Positions 1 to 9,244 of a DNA stretch of 64,000 nt are shown here, one piece after another (positions within the stretch are counted from its first letter, which is position 1; each line of letters begins with the position of its first letter). Position numbers and translations under genes: made by a program. The notes under the pieces were generated by a model, which made no database searches, was not told the DNA's origin, and was given only the letters and a program-made list of their open reading frames with translations. Source of the DNA: Edaphobacter paludis (GTDB lineage Bacteria; Acidobacteriota; Terriglobia; Terriglobales; Acidobacteriaceae); assembly GCF_039993895.1 (NCBI RefSeq), contig NZ_CP121194.1, positions 2,542,001 through 2,606,000 of the forward strand. The letters run 5' to 3'.

Positions 1-45
1 TGTGGTCACTGCCATCCAGACAAGTGATGCAAGGGTTTTACGCAT
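1..45 (-). CDS. N-terminal start of a secreted or membrane protein, cut by window edge
   Basis: Reading the minus strand from 45, an ATG opens 15 codons that look like the start of a signal peptide (Met-Arg-Lys-Thr followed by Leu, Ala, Val and Trp) and runs off the left edge. A purine-rich GGAG lies about 9 bases upstream of the ATG. The fragment is too short to identify a family, so this is a weak call. Confidence 0.4.
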   Translation of the reverse strand, partial: MRKTLASLVWMAVTT

Positions 46-300
46 TTCGACCACTCCATTTTTCAGCTGGCACACGCACGTACAGAAGTACGGCAGTTCA
101 GGAACCGTTGTACCGATCAAAGAATCTTGATGAGTTGTGTTGGTGCCAACACTATAGGCGAGGATGAGACTTGTCATGGCCCGGAGGATTGAGTGGCCGC
201 TCCATCCTTTGATGGAAGCTCACTGTAAATGAATTCTCTTCTCGGTCTCAATCTTTTGGTGGATGCCGATTGCGGAAACGACACGTAGCATGGTGCCTCA
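46..300. other. Intergenic stretch before the permease
   Basis: I see no convincing gene, RNA or repeat here. It separates a minus-strand fragment from the plus-strand permease and so presumably carries both promoters, but no clear -35/-10 pair stands out. Confidence 0.4.
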
Positions 301-1626
301 ATGGAACAGCGTCGGCAGATGGGTTTGGCGGGGACGGTCGCCGTGGTAATGGGCGAGTCGATCGCGCTCGGCATTTTTCTGACGCCGGCGGCCATGGCAA
401 AGTCGCTCGGCTCGCCCATGCTGCTCGCCGCTGTGTGGTGCGGTATGGGGCTTATCGCGCTGTGCGGTGCGCTCTGCTACTCGGAGCTTGCGGTGCGCTT
501 TCCCCATGCCGGTGGCGAGTATGTCTATCTGCGCGAAGGATATGGCGGCCGCATAGCCTTTCTCTACGGATGGATGTCTGCCGCGGTGATGGATCCGGGC
601 CTTGCTGCAGCTCTGGCTATGGGCGCAACACCGTATATCTTCTCGATGCTGGGAATGTCCCAGCAGGTACGGCTATGGGTTCCCGCATTGATCCTCATCT
701 CGCTCGCAGCGAACAATTACGTCGGAACGCGGCTCAGCCGGCGCGCCATGGCGACGGCAAACCTGCTGAAGATTGGCGTGCTGCTCTGCCTGGTGGCATG
801 GGCCTGGATCTCCGGCCACTCGACCGTCGCCAACATACTGCCGCTAGTGCACCGGCGCGCGGGCTCCGAGCCGATCTTCGCCGCCGTCGCGGGAGCCACG
901 GTCGCCGCGTTCTTCAGCTTCGGCGGATGGTGGGAGGCAGGCAAGATCGCTGGCGAAGTCCGCAACCCGCGGCGGAACCTTCCGCTCGCATTTACCTGTG
1001 GTGTGCTGCTGGTGACAGTGGTCTATCTGCTGGTGAGCTTCGCGTTTCTGTCCGTGGTTCCACTGGACCGAATCGTCTCCAACACGGCATTCGTCGCCCA
1101 GTTCGGCGAGGCGCTGTTCGGAAGCCTGGGTGGTCGTGTACTCTCCGGTTGTGTGCTGCTTTCGGTGCTGGGCGGGATGATGGCGATGACGATGGCCGCG
1201 CCGCGTGTCTACTATGCGATGGCAAAGGACGGCGCATTCTTCTCGATCTTTGGACGACTCCACCCGCGCTTCGGGACGCCGGCGAACGCGGTCCTGCTCC
1301 AGACTGGGCTTGCGCTTCTTGTGCTTTGCTTCGGCGCATTCGACCGCATCCTCTCGTTCATTATTTTTTCGGCGATCTGTTTTCTTGCCTTGTCCGCCGC
1401 CTCTCTCTTCCGGCTCAAGGAGCCAGTACACCGTTGGTGGTATCCGGCGGCTCCAATCCTTTTTCTCTTTGGATGCGGAGTAATTGATTTGCTTATCCTG
1501 ATGCACGACCCGATCCCTGCCCTGCTCGGTCTGCTTGCTGTACTGTGCGGCGATCCTGTCCGCCATTTCTTCTTCTCGTCATCGCGTGCCGCTGTGACGC
1601 CTATTCCCGAACAGCACCTATTTTGA
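301..1626 (+). CDS. APC-superfamily amino acid permease
   Basis: A 441-residue polytopic inner-membrane protein, probably importing or exchanging amino acids. The N-terminus has the APC opening with a small-residue unwound TM1 (Gly-Glu-Ser-Ile-Ala-Leu-Gly-Ile-Phe, about residues 18-26). Next come TM3 with a Tyr-Ser-Glu-Leu stretch (about 60-64) and the family-typical 'FPHAGGEYVYLREGYG' segment (about 68-83). About eleven to twelve hydrophobic segments can be counted, close to the usual family length. The substrate cannot be read from the sequence. The ATG at 301 is chosen because the conserved TM1 starts 8 residues later. Two AhpD-like genes follow on the same strand after 16 bases and may be co-transcribed. 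The long overlapping frame from 270 is a GC-rich shadow. Confidence 0.85.
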   Translation: MEQRRQMGLAGTVAVVMGESIALGIFLTPAAMAKSLGSPMLLAAVWCGMGLIALCGALCYSELAVRFPHAGGEYVYLREGYGGRIAFLYGWMSAAVMDPGLAAALAMGATPYIFSMLGMSQQVRLWVPALILISLAANNYVGTRLSRRAMATANLLKIGVLLCLVAWAWISGHSTVANILPLVHRRAGSEPIFAAVAGATVAAFFSFGGWWEAGKIAGEVRNPRRNLPLAFTCGVLLVTVVYLLVSFAFLSVVPLDRIVSNTAFVAQFGEALFGSLGGRVLSGCVLLSVLGGMMAMTMAAPRVYYAMAKDGAFFSIFGRLHPRFGTPANAVLLQTGLALLVLCFGAFDRILSFIIFSAICFLALSAASLFRLKEPVHRWWYPAAPILFLFGCGVIDLLILMHDPIPALLGLLAVLCGDPVRHFFFSSSRAAVTPIPEQHLF

Positions 1627-1642
1627 AAGGACACGATCATCC

Positions 1643-2212
1643 ATGGCTCACATTCAATTGCCCGAAGGACTTCCTGGCATCCGGGGAGCAATGGCTTTCC
1701 GTCCCGAGACAGCCAAGCCTCTGAATGAACTGGTAGAGATTTTGCTACACGGACCAAACTCCCTGACGCCGGGTGAGCGAGAATTGATTGCGACATACGT
1801 CTCGACTCAAAATGACTGTTACTACTGCCAGACGATTCACGGAGCCATTGCTGCTGCCAGCCTGGGCGACGATGAAGCGTTAGTCCAGAAGGTAAAGTTC
1901 GATTTTCAAAATGCCTCGATCTCTGACAAGTTGGAGGCCCTGCTCGTGATCGCAGGACAGGTGCAGAAGGGTGGAAAAAATGTCACATCAGACGCCGTGG
2001 CAGATGCGCGAACGGCCGGTGCGACGGATATGGAAATCCACGACACGGTGCTGATTGCAGCAGCGTTCTGCATGTACAACCGTTATGTCGATGGACTGGG
2101 GACCGCGCAGCCGAGAGACGAGGCTATGTATCGTGAACGCGGCAAATGGATTGCTCGCGATGGCTACGTCAGCGTGAGTAAGGAATACCTTCCGGCGGAC
2201 GTATCACGATAG
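1643..2212 (+). CDS. AhpD-like / carboxymuconolactone decarboxylase-family protein, copy 1
   Basis: A 189-residue helical protein of the peroxidase-related AhpD/CMD superfamily. The active-site arrangement is intact: a Glu in 'GERELIATYVS' (about residue 49), then Cys-Tyr-Tyr-Cys-Gln-Thr-Ile-His, i.e. the Cys-x-x-Cys-x-x-x-His redox and proton-relay motif (about 61-68). Family members reduce peroxides or act as thiol-disulfide adaptors. The physiological substrate here is unknown. It lies 16 bases after the permease and is followed by a close paralogue that shares its opening (Pro-Glu-Gly-Leu-Pro-Gly-Ile) and its C-terminal 'IHDTVLIAAAFCMYNRYVDG' block. A purine-rich AAAGGA precedes the ATG. 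Confidence 0.85.
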   Translation: MAHIQLPEGLPGIRGAMAFRPETAKPLNELVEILLHGPNSLTPGERELIATYVSTQNDCYYCQTIHGAIAAASLGDDEALVQKVKFDFQNASISDKLEALLVIAGQVQKGGKNVTSDAVADARTAGATDMEIHDTVLIAAAFCMYNRYVDGLGTAQPRDEAMYRERGKWIARDGYVSVSKEYLPADVSR

Positions 2213-2273
2213 AAACGCGCTATCCGCCGTGGTGCACGGCCTCAAATATAAAAAATTACCGAGGAGCACAGAC

Positions 2274-2840
2274 ATGCCGCACATCTCTCTACCCGAAGGA
2301 TTACCTGGTATTAGTAGCTGCTTTGCCTTTCGTCCGGAGACGGCCAAGCCGATGCGCGAGCTGGCACATGTACTATTGCACGAACCAGGTACGTTGAGTC
2401 CGGCGGAGCGAGAGCTAATTGCAACGTATGTCTCCAGCCAGAACGATTGCTATTTCTGCCAGACCAGTCACGGGGCTGCAGCTGCTGCGCACCTGGGTAA
2501 TAACGCAGACACCGTGGCTCAGGTGAAGCATGACTTTTTGCAGGCAGCTATCTCCGATAAGCTCAAAGCTCTTCTGGTCATTGCCGGTCAGGTGCAACAG
2601 GGAGGCAAGCACGTTTCTTCCGATAGCGTGCAGAAGGCGCGGAACCTTGGCGCCACAGATCTCGAGATCCACGACACGGTTCTAATTGCCGCAGCGTTCT
2701 GCATGTACAACCGCTATGTCGATGGGCTTGCGACGTGGCAGCCCCACGATCCGGCAATGTATGCCAGCATGGGAACGCATCTGGCAGAGCATGGCTACAT
2801 CACCCCATCGGCGAAGGCGGAAGATAAAGTAGGCAGTTAG
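2274..2840 (+). CDS. AhpD-like / carboxymuconolactone decarboxylase-family protein, copy 2
   Basis: 188 residues, clearly paralogous to the preceding gene over its whole length. It has the same Glu plus Cys-Tyr-Phe-Cys-Gln-Thr-Ser-His redox motif and the same C-terminal 'HDTVLIAAAFCMYNRYVDG' block. I start it at the ATG at 2274, not at the GTG at 2229: GAGGAG at 2261-2266 is correctly spaced, and the N-terminus then matches the paralogue's (Met-x-His-Ile-x-Leu-Pro-Glu-Gly). The pair is a tandem duplication. The two copies differ mainly in charged surface residues, so they may have different partners or expression. Confidence 0.85.
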   Translation: MPHISLPEGLPGISSCFAFRPETAKPMRELAHVLLHEPGTLSPAERELIATYVSSQNDCYFCQTSHGAAAAAHLGNNADTVAQVKHDFLQAAISDKLKALLVIAGQVQQGGKHVSSDSVQKARNLGATDLEIHDTVLIAAAFCMYNRYVDGLATWQPHDPAMYASMGTHLAEHGYITPSAKAEDKVGS

Positions 2841-2981
2841 CGCTTTCATTGGGATTAAGTCTCAGACCAAATACTTCAGTGGCAACGGCACTTATCGGAG
2901 AGCGATTTGGCGCAAATCGGTGTTTAACCTTGTGCGGCGAGGTTTGAAACGTCTAATGCTGGACATGGTCATCATGCATAG

Positions 2982-3827
2982 TTAAGCGTGTTGGATCTGC
3001 GCCTTCAGATATGAGATTCCCCGTTGAGCGATCATATCTGGGGACACGGCTGGATCCGCCCATAACGCACCGGGGGCCAAAGGTTCGGACGATAAATAGC
3101 CGAAGCCTTCGATCATCAGGTATCCGCTGTACTCGATGCGTTGGAGTGACCGCAGAATCGCCGGAAAATCTACATGTCCAGAGCCAAGGAGGCCGCGGTC
3201 GTTCTCGCTCAAATGAATATGCTTCAGTTGTGCTCCCAAAGACTCGATGGCAGTCGGAATATTCTTCTCCTCAATGTTAGCGTGGAAGGTATCGATGGTG
3301 ACCCCGATGCGTGGGTTTGCGATTGCGGTGCAAAGCTTCCCGGCCTCAGCGGCCGTACGCAGGAAGAACGTCTCGGAGCGGTTGACTGGCTCGATGGACA
3401 GAGTGATGTCGTTTGTTTCCAGCAGCTCTCCGACACACTGGAAAAGCTCAACCGCCCAGCACCATTCGTCCTCCGTAGGCCGATGCGCGGGCAGATAGCC
3501 AATGGGCGCGAAGAGCGGACCGCCGAGAAGATGCGCTCCCATCTCTGCTGCCGTCTCAATGCAACGAACAAGATGATCTCGGGAGCGCTGACGGACGGTG
3601 TGTTCTGGACTGATGGGATTGATCCCGGCAGGGAGGATCGAGCAGAAGGTGCACTCCAGTTCATTCGCCTCGAAGGCTCTGCGGATGGCAGTAGCCGGGA
3701 GCGTCGCAGGGTCAAACATGGGAAGCTCCAAGCCTGCGAAGCCCATCGCACGGATGTTGGGCAGAAGGCTCAAATGCCGCTCTTCGAAGTTGGCGGTCCA
3801 GGCGAATCCACTTACCCCTAACTTCAT
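2982..3827 (-). CDS. TIM-barrel sugar phosphate isomerase/epimerase family protein
   Basis: 281 residues with the xylose-isomerase-like TIM-barrel pattern. 'KLGVSGFAW' forms strand 1, a 'FAGLELPMFDP' segment carries a conserved Glu (about residue 34), and 'ITLSIEPVNRSETFFL' (about 140) and 'IGVTIDTFHANIEEKN' (about 175) carry the Glu, Asp and His metal ligands. 'LKHIHLSENDRGLLGSGHVDF' (about 197) and 'YSGYLMIEGFGY' (about 234) complete the site. This is the family of D-tagatose/D-psicose 3-epimerases and inosose isomerases. A Shine-Dalgarno of AGGAG type precedes the ATG. It is the last gene of a minus-strand run after GH32 and the TonB receptor, so an epimerase acting on ketohexoses such as fructose/psicose is plausible, by context only. 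Confidence 0.8.
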   Translation of the reverse strand: MKLGVSGFAWTANFEERHLSLLPNIRAMGFAGLELPMFDPATLPATAIRRAFEANELECTFCSILPAGINPISPEHTVRQRSRDHLVRCIETAAEMGAHLLGGPLFAPIGYLPAHRPTEDEWCWAVELFQCVGELLETNDITLSIEPVNRSETFFLRTAAEAGKLCTAIANPRIGVTIDTFHANIEEKNIPTAIESLGAQLKHIHLSENDRGLLGSGHVDFPAILRSLQRIEYSGYLMIEGFGYLSSEPLAPGALWADPAVSPDMIAQRGISYLKAQIQHA

Positions 3828-3944
3828 CTTCCTTCTCCTAGTTGAGACCTAGTTGCGTCTGGATCTGTTAGAGCGATCTGCCCTTCGTCTCAGGATAGAG
3901 GAAGAGCACCACGAAGAATCGATTCACATGGATCTCCGCGTTTT

Positions 3945-5459
3945 CTATGTGAGGCGGTTGTTGGAGATCGGCTCGATCTTCCATGCATTCATCGTGACCT
4001 CGCCCATGCCTGTGGCGTGTACGCGCACATCGGGGGCGGTCGAGCCTTCGTAGTAGAAACGTTTCGTGTAGCCAATGCGCTCTCCGAGTATCAGTTCGAT
4101 CACCGAGCCATCGACGAAAGCATGGAGCGTTGGCCGATCGTCTGGTTCGAGCGCGACCTCTTTGCCATCGGCGAGGAAGCTGTGCTTCTCGGGCGAATAG
4201 CTCACGCGCATCACCTCAGTCTCGTTGGCGTTGAAAGAGACTTCGAAGCTCTTGTCGCCACCACCGGCGCACGTCACCTCTCCAGTTGCCTTGCGCAGAG
4301 TCGCGACGGCGCCTGTCCTCGTCTCTTCGGATGGAACCGTACCCGCGCGCAGCTTGACGGTCTCGGGCAGCATTTGGAGCCGCAACGTACCGTCGGGATC
4401 GACATGCATCACTCGCGGCAGACTCATGATGCCCGACCAGCCAGCCTCAAGCATGGCAGCATCGTTGCGCCGCTCCGGGATCCAACCCCATAGAATCCTG
4501 CGCCCCTTCGCGTCGAGCTGGGTCTTGGGTGCATAGAACGCATCAAGATCAAGCAGACCGGTCTTGAGCGGCGTGAATTTCATCGTAGCGACGTCGAGCT
4601 TTCCGGACTGCCAGAAGACCTTGCCCAACGTCGAGTAGATGAGCACATGCATGCCGTCAAGCGCGAAGAACTCCGGACACTCCCACATCTCGCCGTCTTC
4701 GCATGGATTCGCAGTCCTCTTGCCATTCCATATACCGCTGGTCAATGGATGCAAATACTCCCAGGTGTTCAGGTCCTTCGAGCGATACAGCAGCACGCAT
4801 CCACCCACGCGAGCCACGCCGGAGCCCACAGTCATGTAATAGGCGTCATCTTGTCTCCACGCGGATGGATCGCGAAAGCCGGTAATGGCCATGCCTTCGG
4901 GAGGCAGGGGCACGATAGGCTTAGCGACTTTGGTCCAGTGAATCAGGTTCGGGTCGTCGGAGAAAGCGAGACACTGCGACTCCTGCAGCTTGTCTGAGCC
5001 GTCGCGTATCGTAGCCTTGTCAGGTGTGCTCTCGACGACGCCCGTGTAGACGAAATACACACGTTTTCCCACAGCGATAGCCGAGCCGGAGAAGCAGCCA
5101 AAGGCGTCTGGGCCGCCTGCGGTTGGTTCAAGGGCGAGCGGCAGATGCGTCCAGTGCAGCATGTCCGGGCTCACGGAGTGGTACCAGCTCATATCGCCCC
5201 AGACCGCCGCATGAGGGTTGTACTGAAAGAACATGTGGTACTTGCCATTGAAGAAGATGGGACCGTTCGGGTCATTCATCCAGTTCTTCGCCGGGAGAAG
5301 GTGGAACTGAGGACGCCGTGGGTCGTTCGCGATTTCGGCGGCAGACTTCGCTGCAACCGGATTGGACCTCGCGAGCAGAACACGCGGAGCAAGAGCCCAT
5401 GCCGCTGCTGTCGCGAGAAACTGACGCCGGTTTGGGAAGAGGCGAGCGCTGTGCTTCAT
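3945..5459 (-). CDS. Secreted glycoside hydrolase family 32 (fructan beta-fructosidase / levanase type)
   Basis: 504 residues. The N-terminus (Asn-Arg-Arg-Gln-Phe then a hydrophobic stretch to about residue 30) is a Tat-type signal peptide, so the enzyme probably acts in the periplasm or outside the cell. All three GH32 acidic motifs are present. The nucleophile Asp is in Trp-Met-Asn-Asp-Pro-Asn-Gly (D63). The transition-state stabiliser is in Phe-Arg-Asp-Pro (D197). The acid/base Glu is in Trp-Glu-Cys-Pro-Glu (E260). A C-terminal beta-sandwich follows (about 360-500). GH32 enzymes release fructose from sucrose, inulin or levan. Export and the neighbouring outer-membrane receptor favour a polysaccharide or oligosaccharide substrate over cytoplasmic sucrose-6-phosphate. 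AGGAG precedes the ATG. A 97-base gap separates it from the receptor upstream. Confidence 0.92.
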   Translation of the reverse strand: MKHSARLFPNRRQFLATAAAWALAPRVLLARSNPVAAKSAAEIANDPRRPQFHLLPAKNWMNDPNGPIFFNGKYHMFFQYNPHAAVWGDMSWYHSVSPDMLHWTHLPLALEPTAGGPDAFGCFSGSAIAVGKRVYFVYTGVVESTPDKATIRDGSDKLQESQCLAFSDDPNLIHWTKVAKPIVPLPPEGMAITGFRDPSAWRQDDAYYMTVGSGVARVGGCVLLYRSKDLNTWEYLHPLTSGIWNGKRTANPCEDGEMWECPEFFALDGMHVLIYSTLGKVFWQSGKLDVATMKFTPLKTGLLDLDAFYAPKTQLDAKGRRILWGWIPERRNDAAMLEAGWSGIMSLPRVMHVDPDGTLRLQMLPETVKLRAGTVPSEETRTGAVATLRKATGEVTCAGGGDKSFEVSFNANETEVMRVSYSPEKHSFLADGKEVALEPDDRPTLHAFVDGSVIELILGERIGYTKRFYYEGSTAPDVRVHATGMGEVTMNAWKIEPISNNRLT

Positions 5460-5556
5460 TCCTGACTCCTATGCTTGCTTACGACGCGAAGAATGATCGG
5501 AACGAACTCATGGGCGCATCGCCAGCATGCTGACGATGCACCCATGCGATTGCAGA

Positions 5557-8500
5557 CTAGAACGATAGACGGAGTGCTGCCTGCAGAACCCTCGGCGTGT
5601 TGGCCTGGTGGGTTACAGCGCCATACCCACCATCGTTCAGGTTCGTGTCCGGTGCGCCGAACTGCGCACGGTTGAAGAGGTTGAAGGCCTCGATGCTGAA
5701 CTTGCCCGTGACCTTTTCGTAGATCGGGAAGTTCTTACTGGCGGAGAAGTCGAAGTTCGCCGCACCCGCAGAACGCAGCTTGTCGTCCACGCGGCTCTCA
5801 TTACCGAAGGTGAAGTCGGCGGGAACCGCGAAGCAGGCCTTGTTGAACCAGCTGTTCACGCGGCTTTGCGCCGATCCGTCAATCTGCTTGTTGCAGCCGG
5901 CGACGACATTTGGACGAATGGGCCCCGAACCGAAGTAGTTGCTGAGCGAGTTGCCCGAGGTAGAGAAGGGCAACGGTAGACCGCTGTGGAAGGTGGTGAT
6001 GCCGTTCACGCGCCATCCACCGACGACTGCATCTACGAGTGCGTTGCTTGCGCTAAGGTACTTCTGCCCGCGACCGAAGGGCAGATCGACACCATAGTTG
6101 ATGACAAGATTATGCGTCAGGTCCTGCATGCTGACCGACTTCTCCGCACGCAGGTTGTAGTTATCCTGCACGACGCCTTGTCCGCCCTGTCCATCCTGGA
6201 AGCTGCTGGTGTTCTCGGTATTGCTCAGCAGCTTGGCCCACGTGTAGGCGACCTGCACGAGACCACCATGCTCGAAGCGCCGGTTGAAGGTCGCTTGCAA
6301 GGCCTCGTAGGTTGAGCTGCCATAGCGAGGCACGGTCTGGTTGACACCGGTGTACTGCGGGAACGGCTTCAGTAGATAGCCCTCGAGGATGGTCGCCCCA
6401 CCAAGCTGCCCGCCTGCGGGAATCTTTCCGAAAAGCGGATTGCTGACCGGCTTGAAGAGACCAGTGCCAAGTCCGGCGGAGCCGCCGATCGAGTCGTACT
6501 GATCGGGAAGTTGATTGCGGTTCAGGCCTGTGCCGGTGTAGCCCTGCGAGAGCACGAGGTGCGTACCCTTGGCTCCGGCGTAGGAGATCGTCGCCGAGGT
6601 CTTGCTGCCGAAGGCGTGCTCCGTGCCCACGTTCCACTGCTGCACATAGCCATAGGCCTGGTCGGGGATACGAGAACCGATTCCCTGCCCCAGCACAGCA
6701 GCGAGAGCCGCCGCCGTACGGCCTGATGGAAGAAGAATGCCATGTGGAAAGGGGTTGGCTATGGTCGTGTTGACAGCGCTCCCAGGCGTGTTCGAGAGTC
6801 CGGTGCTGGCGTTGTTGATCGGTGCCGCACCGGGCGAGTCGGCGGTCATCTCCGCAGGCAGGAACGAGATACCGTAACCGCCGCGGAACACGGTGCTGGT
6901 GTCGGCGCGGTAGTTCATGCCGATACGAGGCGAGAAGAGCTTCCAATGCTGCGCCTCCTCCCGCCGGGAAGGATAGAGCGGACTGTTGACGTAGACCAGA
7001 CCACCCACGATGGGCATGCTGCTGCCCGTCACCGGGTTGGTTACGCTGCCGAGATTCGTGGCGAGTGTAGGATTCAGGATCGTGTCTAAGTCATTGACCT
7101 CCGAGTAAGTGCCGGGCTGATCCCAGCGGACGCCAAGATTGGCCGTCAGCTTACTTGTCGCCTGCCAGGTATCGGTCGCGTAGAAGCCGTAGGAGTGCAG
7201 CAGCGCACGCCATGTGCCCACCTCGGTGATGCCCGTGCTGGCCGGTACGCCGAGCAATAAGGACGCGAGTGCGTTACCGCCGCCAAGCGTAGGGCTTGCG
7301 GTGAAGGCGGTCGTCGCGCCGAACCCTACACCCTGGTTGTTTCCGAAGTTCGTCCACAGAATCTGACGGCCGATGCCGCCGATCTTGATGGTGTGCCGTC
7401 CAGTCACCTTCGTGATGCTGCCGCTAATCGCGTAGACCGTGTTGAGCCAGTAGAGCTGCGAGAGATTGACGCCAAGGCTGTATCCGGGCACGTTGATGTT
7501 CGGCAGAAGACCCTGATGGTTGTTGACCTGCTGAGCCTGGAGCGCGCCGTAATTAGCATTGATCGTGCTCTGGTCGAAGCCGTTCGAAAGAGGCGTCTGG
7601 AAGTTGTAGTTCTCGAGCCACGAGAGCCGGAGGTCGGCGATAGTTGACTGGTTGAAGACGTGGTTGTCGCCGACAACAGCCTCGGTCGTCGTGTTGCCCG
7701 TGGGGCCGGAGCCAACCTTGGTGCCAAGCGGATCACTGTTGCCGTTGTGCGGATTCCAGAAGGTGTAACGAGCGAACAGCTGATCCGCTTTGCCAAGGCT
7801 GTAATCCACGCGTGCGTTGTACTGATTCTGTGCGCCTTCGATCGGTGCGGTGGCGACGAAGTTATTCACCAGTCCCGGACGGTTAGGCAGAGGCGACTCA
7901 AGCGCCAGGATCTTAGCCGCAGTCGGATCGATCTGGCTGGGGCAGATCACGTTGAGCACACCGTTGCACGAGTACTGCACGCCGGTTACGGGGTTGTAGA
8001 TGTTGCCCAGGCCCGCCGCGGAGAAGTCTCCGCCCAACTGCGCTGCCGTCGGCAACGTGTAGGTTGAGATTGCGCCCGAAGTCAGCGTCTCACGCTCGAA
8101 GGAAAAGAAGAAGAAGAGCCTGTCCTTGAGGATTGGCAGTCCGATGTTTGCGCCGTACTGGTTCTGATGCAGCGGTGAGCGCTTCAGTCCCTGATGGTTG
8201 CTGAACCAGTCGTTCGCGTCGAGCACCGTATTGCGGAAGTACTCATACGCCGAACCATGAATCTGATTGGTTCCCTGCTTGGTCGAGATCTGGATGACGC
8301 CACCCGAGAATCCGCCGAACTCCGCGCTCACGTTGTTGGTTTGCACGCGGAACTCCTGCACCGCATCCTGCGTGGGAACCAATGAATTGACGTTGTTCTC
8401 TGGCACGTTGGACCCCACTCCATCGATGAAGAAGAGGCTTTGCCCGCTGAAGCCACCGCCGATCTGATAGTTGCCATAGGCGATGGCCTGCGTTTGTCCG

Positions 8501-9081
8501 CCGGCTTGAAAGTTGCCGCTGCCACCGTTGGCCATCGTGTTGCCGGAGGTCCCGCCGCCGGGCACAACACCCGGAACGAAGTCGAGCAGGTTATTAACGT
8601 TGCGACCATTCAACGGCGACTCAAGCACCTGACGGCCGCCGACCACGCCGCCAAGCGATGCGCTGTCGGTTTGAAGCGGCGCCGAGGCAGCCTCGACCGT
8701 CACCGTCTGGGTGACGTCGCCCACCTCCAGCGCGACATCGACGCGGGTGGTTCCGCCGACTGTCACGACGATGTCGTTTTGCGTCCAGGTTTTGTAGCCC
8801 GTCTGCGAGACGTTCGCCGTATACGCTCCCGGGTTCAAGTTCAAAAAGCTGTACGTACCGCCCGTTCCGGTCGTTGTCTCCTGCGTCTGGTTCGTCCCAA
8901 TGTTCTTGAGAGAAACCTTCGCGCCCGCAACGTTCGCTCCGGAGGAATCAGTCACTGTCCCAACAATCGAGCCGTAGTTATTCTGCGCGTTCATGTTTCG
9001 GGTAACCAGGAGCGCCATGATACCCAGCAGAAACAAGACGGCGGTCCGTGGGAACAGGGTTTTACCGTGTGTGATTGACAT
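5557..9081 (-). CDS. TonB-dependent receptor, Oar-like, with carboxypeptidase-regulatory-like domain
   Basis: 1174-residue outer-membrane protein. A hydrophobic signal segment (about 10-32) is followed by a carboxypeptidase-regulatory-like beta-sandwich (about 36-120, 'GSIVGTVTDSSGANVAGAKV' to 'VDVALEVGD'). Next is a plug-like domain (about 130-260) with the 'LPLNGRN'-type motif seen here as Ser-Pro-Leu-Asn-Gly-Arg-Asn-Val-Asn. A long beta-barrel follows and ends in an aromatic residue (Leu-Arg-Leu-Ser-Phe), the outer-membrane insertion signal. This architecture is abundant in Acidobacteriota and is generally linked to uptake of large glycans. Co-orientation with GH32 and the adjacent GntR regulator and sugar kinase suggest fructan oligosaccharide import, by inference. 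GGAGGA lies upstream of the ATG. Confidence 0.92.
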   Translation of the reverse strand: MSITHGKTLFPRTAVLFLLGIMALLVTRNMNAQNNYGSIVGTVTDSSGANVAGAKVSLKNIGTNQTQETTTGTGGTYSFLNLNPGAYTANVSQTGYKTWTQNDIVVTVGGTTRVDVALEVGDVTQTVTVEAASAPLQTDSASLGGVVGGRQVLESPLNGRNVNNLLDFVPGVVPGGGTSGNTMANGGSGNFQAGGQTQAIAYGNYQIGGGFSGQSLFFIDGVGSNVPENNVNSLVPTQDAVQEFRVQTNNVSAEFGGFSGGVIQISTKQGTNQIHGSAYEYFRNTVLDANDWFSNHQGLKRSPLHQNQYGANIGLPILKDRLFFFFSFERETLTSGAISTYTLPTAAQLGGDFSAAGLGNIYNPVTGVQYSCNGVLNVICPSQIDPTAAKILALESPLPNRPGLVNNFVATAPIEGAQNQYNARVDYSLGKADQLFARYTFWNPHNGNSDPLGTKVGSGPTGNTTTEAVVGDNHVFNQSTIADLRLSWLENYNFQTPLSNGFDQSTINANYGALQAQQVNNHQGLLPNINVPGYSLGVNLSQLYWLNTVYAISGSITKVTGRHTIKIGGIGRQILWTNFGNNQGVGFGATTAFTASPTLGGGNALASLLLGVPASTGITEVGTWRALLHSYGFYATDTWQATSKLTANLGVRWDQPGTYSEVNDLDTILNPTLATNLGSVTNPVTGSSMPIVGGLVYVNSPLYPSRREEAQHWKLFSPRIGMNYRADTSTVFRGGYGISFLPAEMTADSPGAAPINNASTGLSNTPGSAVNTTIANPFPHGILLPSGRTAAALAAVLGQGIGSRIPDQAYGYVQQWNVGTEHAFGSKTSATISYAGAKGTHLVLSQGYTGTGLNRNQLPDQYDSIGGSAGLGTGLFKPVSNPLFGKIPAGGQLGGATILEGYLLKPFPQYTGVNQTVPRYGSSTYEALQATFNRRFEHGGLVQVAYTWAKLLSNTENTSSFQDGQGGQGVVQDNYNLRAEKSVSMQDLTHNLVINYGVDLPFGRGQKYLSASNALVDAVVGGWRVNGITTFHSGLPLPFSTSGNSLSNYFGSGPIRPNVVAGCNKQIDGSAQSRVNSWFNKACFAVPADFTFGNESRVDDKLRSAGAANFDFSASKNFPIYEKVTGKFSIEAFNLFNRAQFGAPDTNLNDGGYGAVTHQANTPRVLQAALRLSF

Positions 9082-9126
9082 TTTTCTATCCTCCGAAGTG
9101 ATGCCTGGTTTTTTGAACCATGCTTC

Positions 9127-9155
9127 TTGTAAGAGAATTGATATACAGATGTCAA
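9127..9155 (-). promoter_or_regulatory. Candidate sigma70-type promoter of the TonB-receptor/GH32 run
   Basis: Read on the minus strand, a perfect -35 TTGACA (9155-9150) is followed after 17 bases by TTACAA (9132-9127), a weak -10. It sits about 45 bases upstream of the receptor start. An imperfect palindrome, TTGATATACAGATGTCAA (9138-9155), overlaps the -35 and could be an operator half. This is a visual match only. Confidence 0.35.
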
Positions 9156-9244
9156 CGAAATTGACTAGATGAATTAAACAAACCTAGCTATACATTTACA
9201 AGCCACATCGATTCAGAGATCTGAACACTCCCAACCGTTCAGGA

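Noticed and set aside
270-1487. Long plus-strand frame overlapping the permease
   Set aside because: Composition is Arg/Ala/Gly-rich with no hydrophobic pattern; it is the out-of-frame shadow of the APC permease.
844-1566. 240-codon minus-strand frame opposite the permease
   Set aside because: Gln/Arg/His-rich translation with no domain; an antisense shadow in GC-rich DNA.
9138-9155. Second perfect operator upstream of the TonB receptor
   Set aside because: The palindrome is only 6 of 9 pairs and does not match the 10418-10440 repeat, so it is mentioned only with the promoter.
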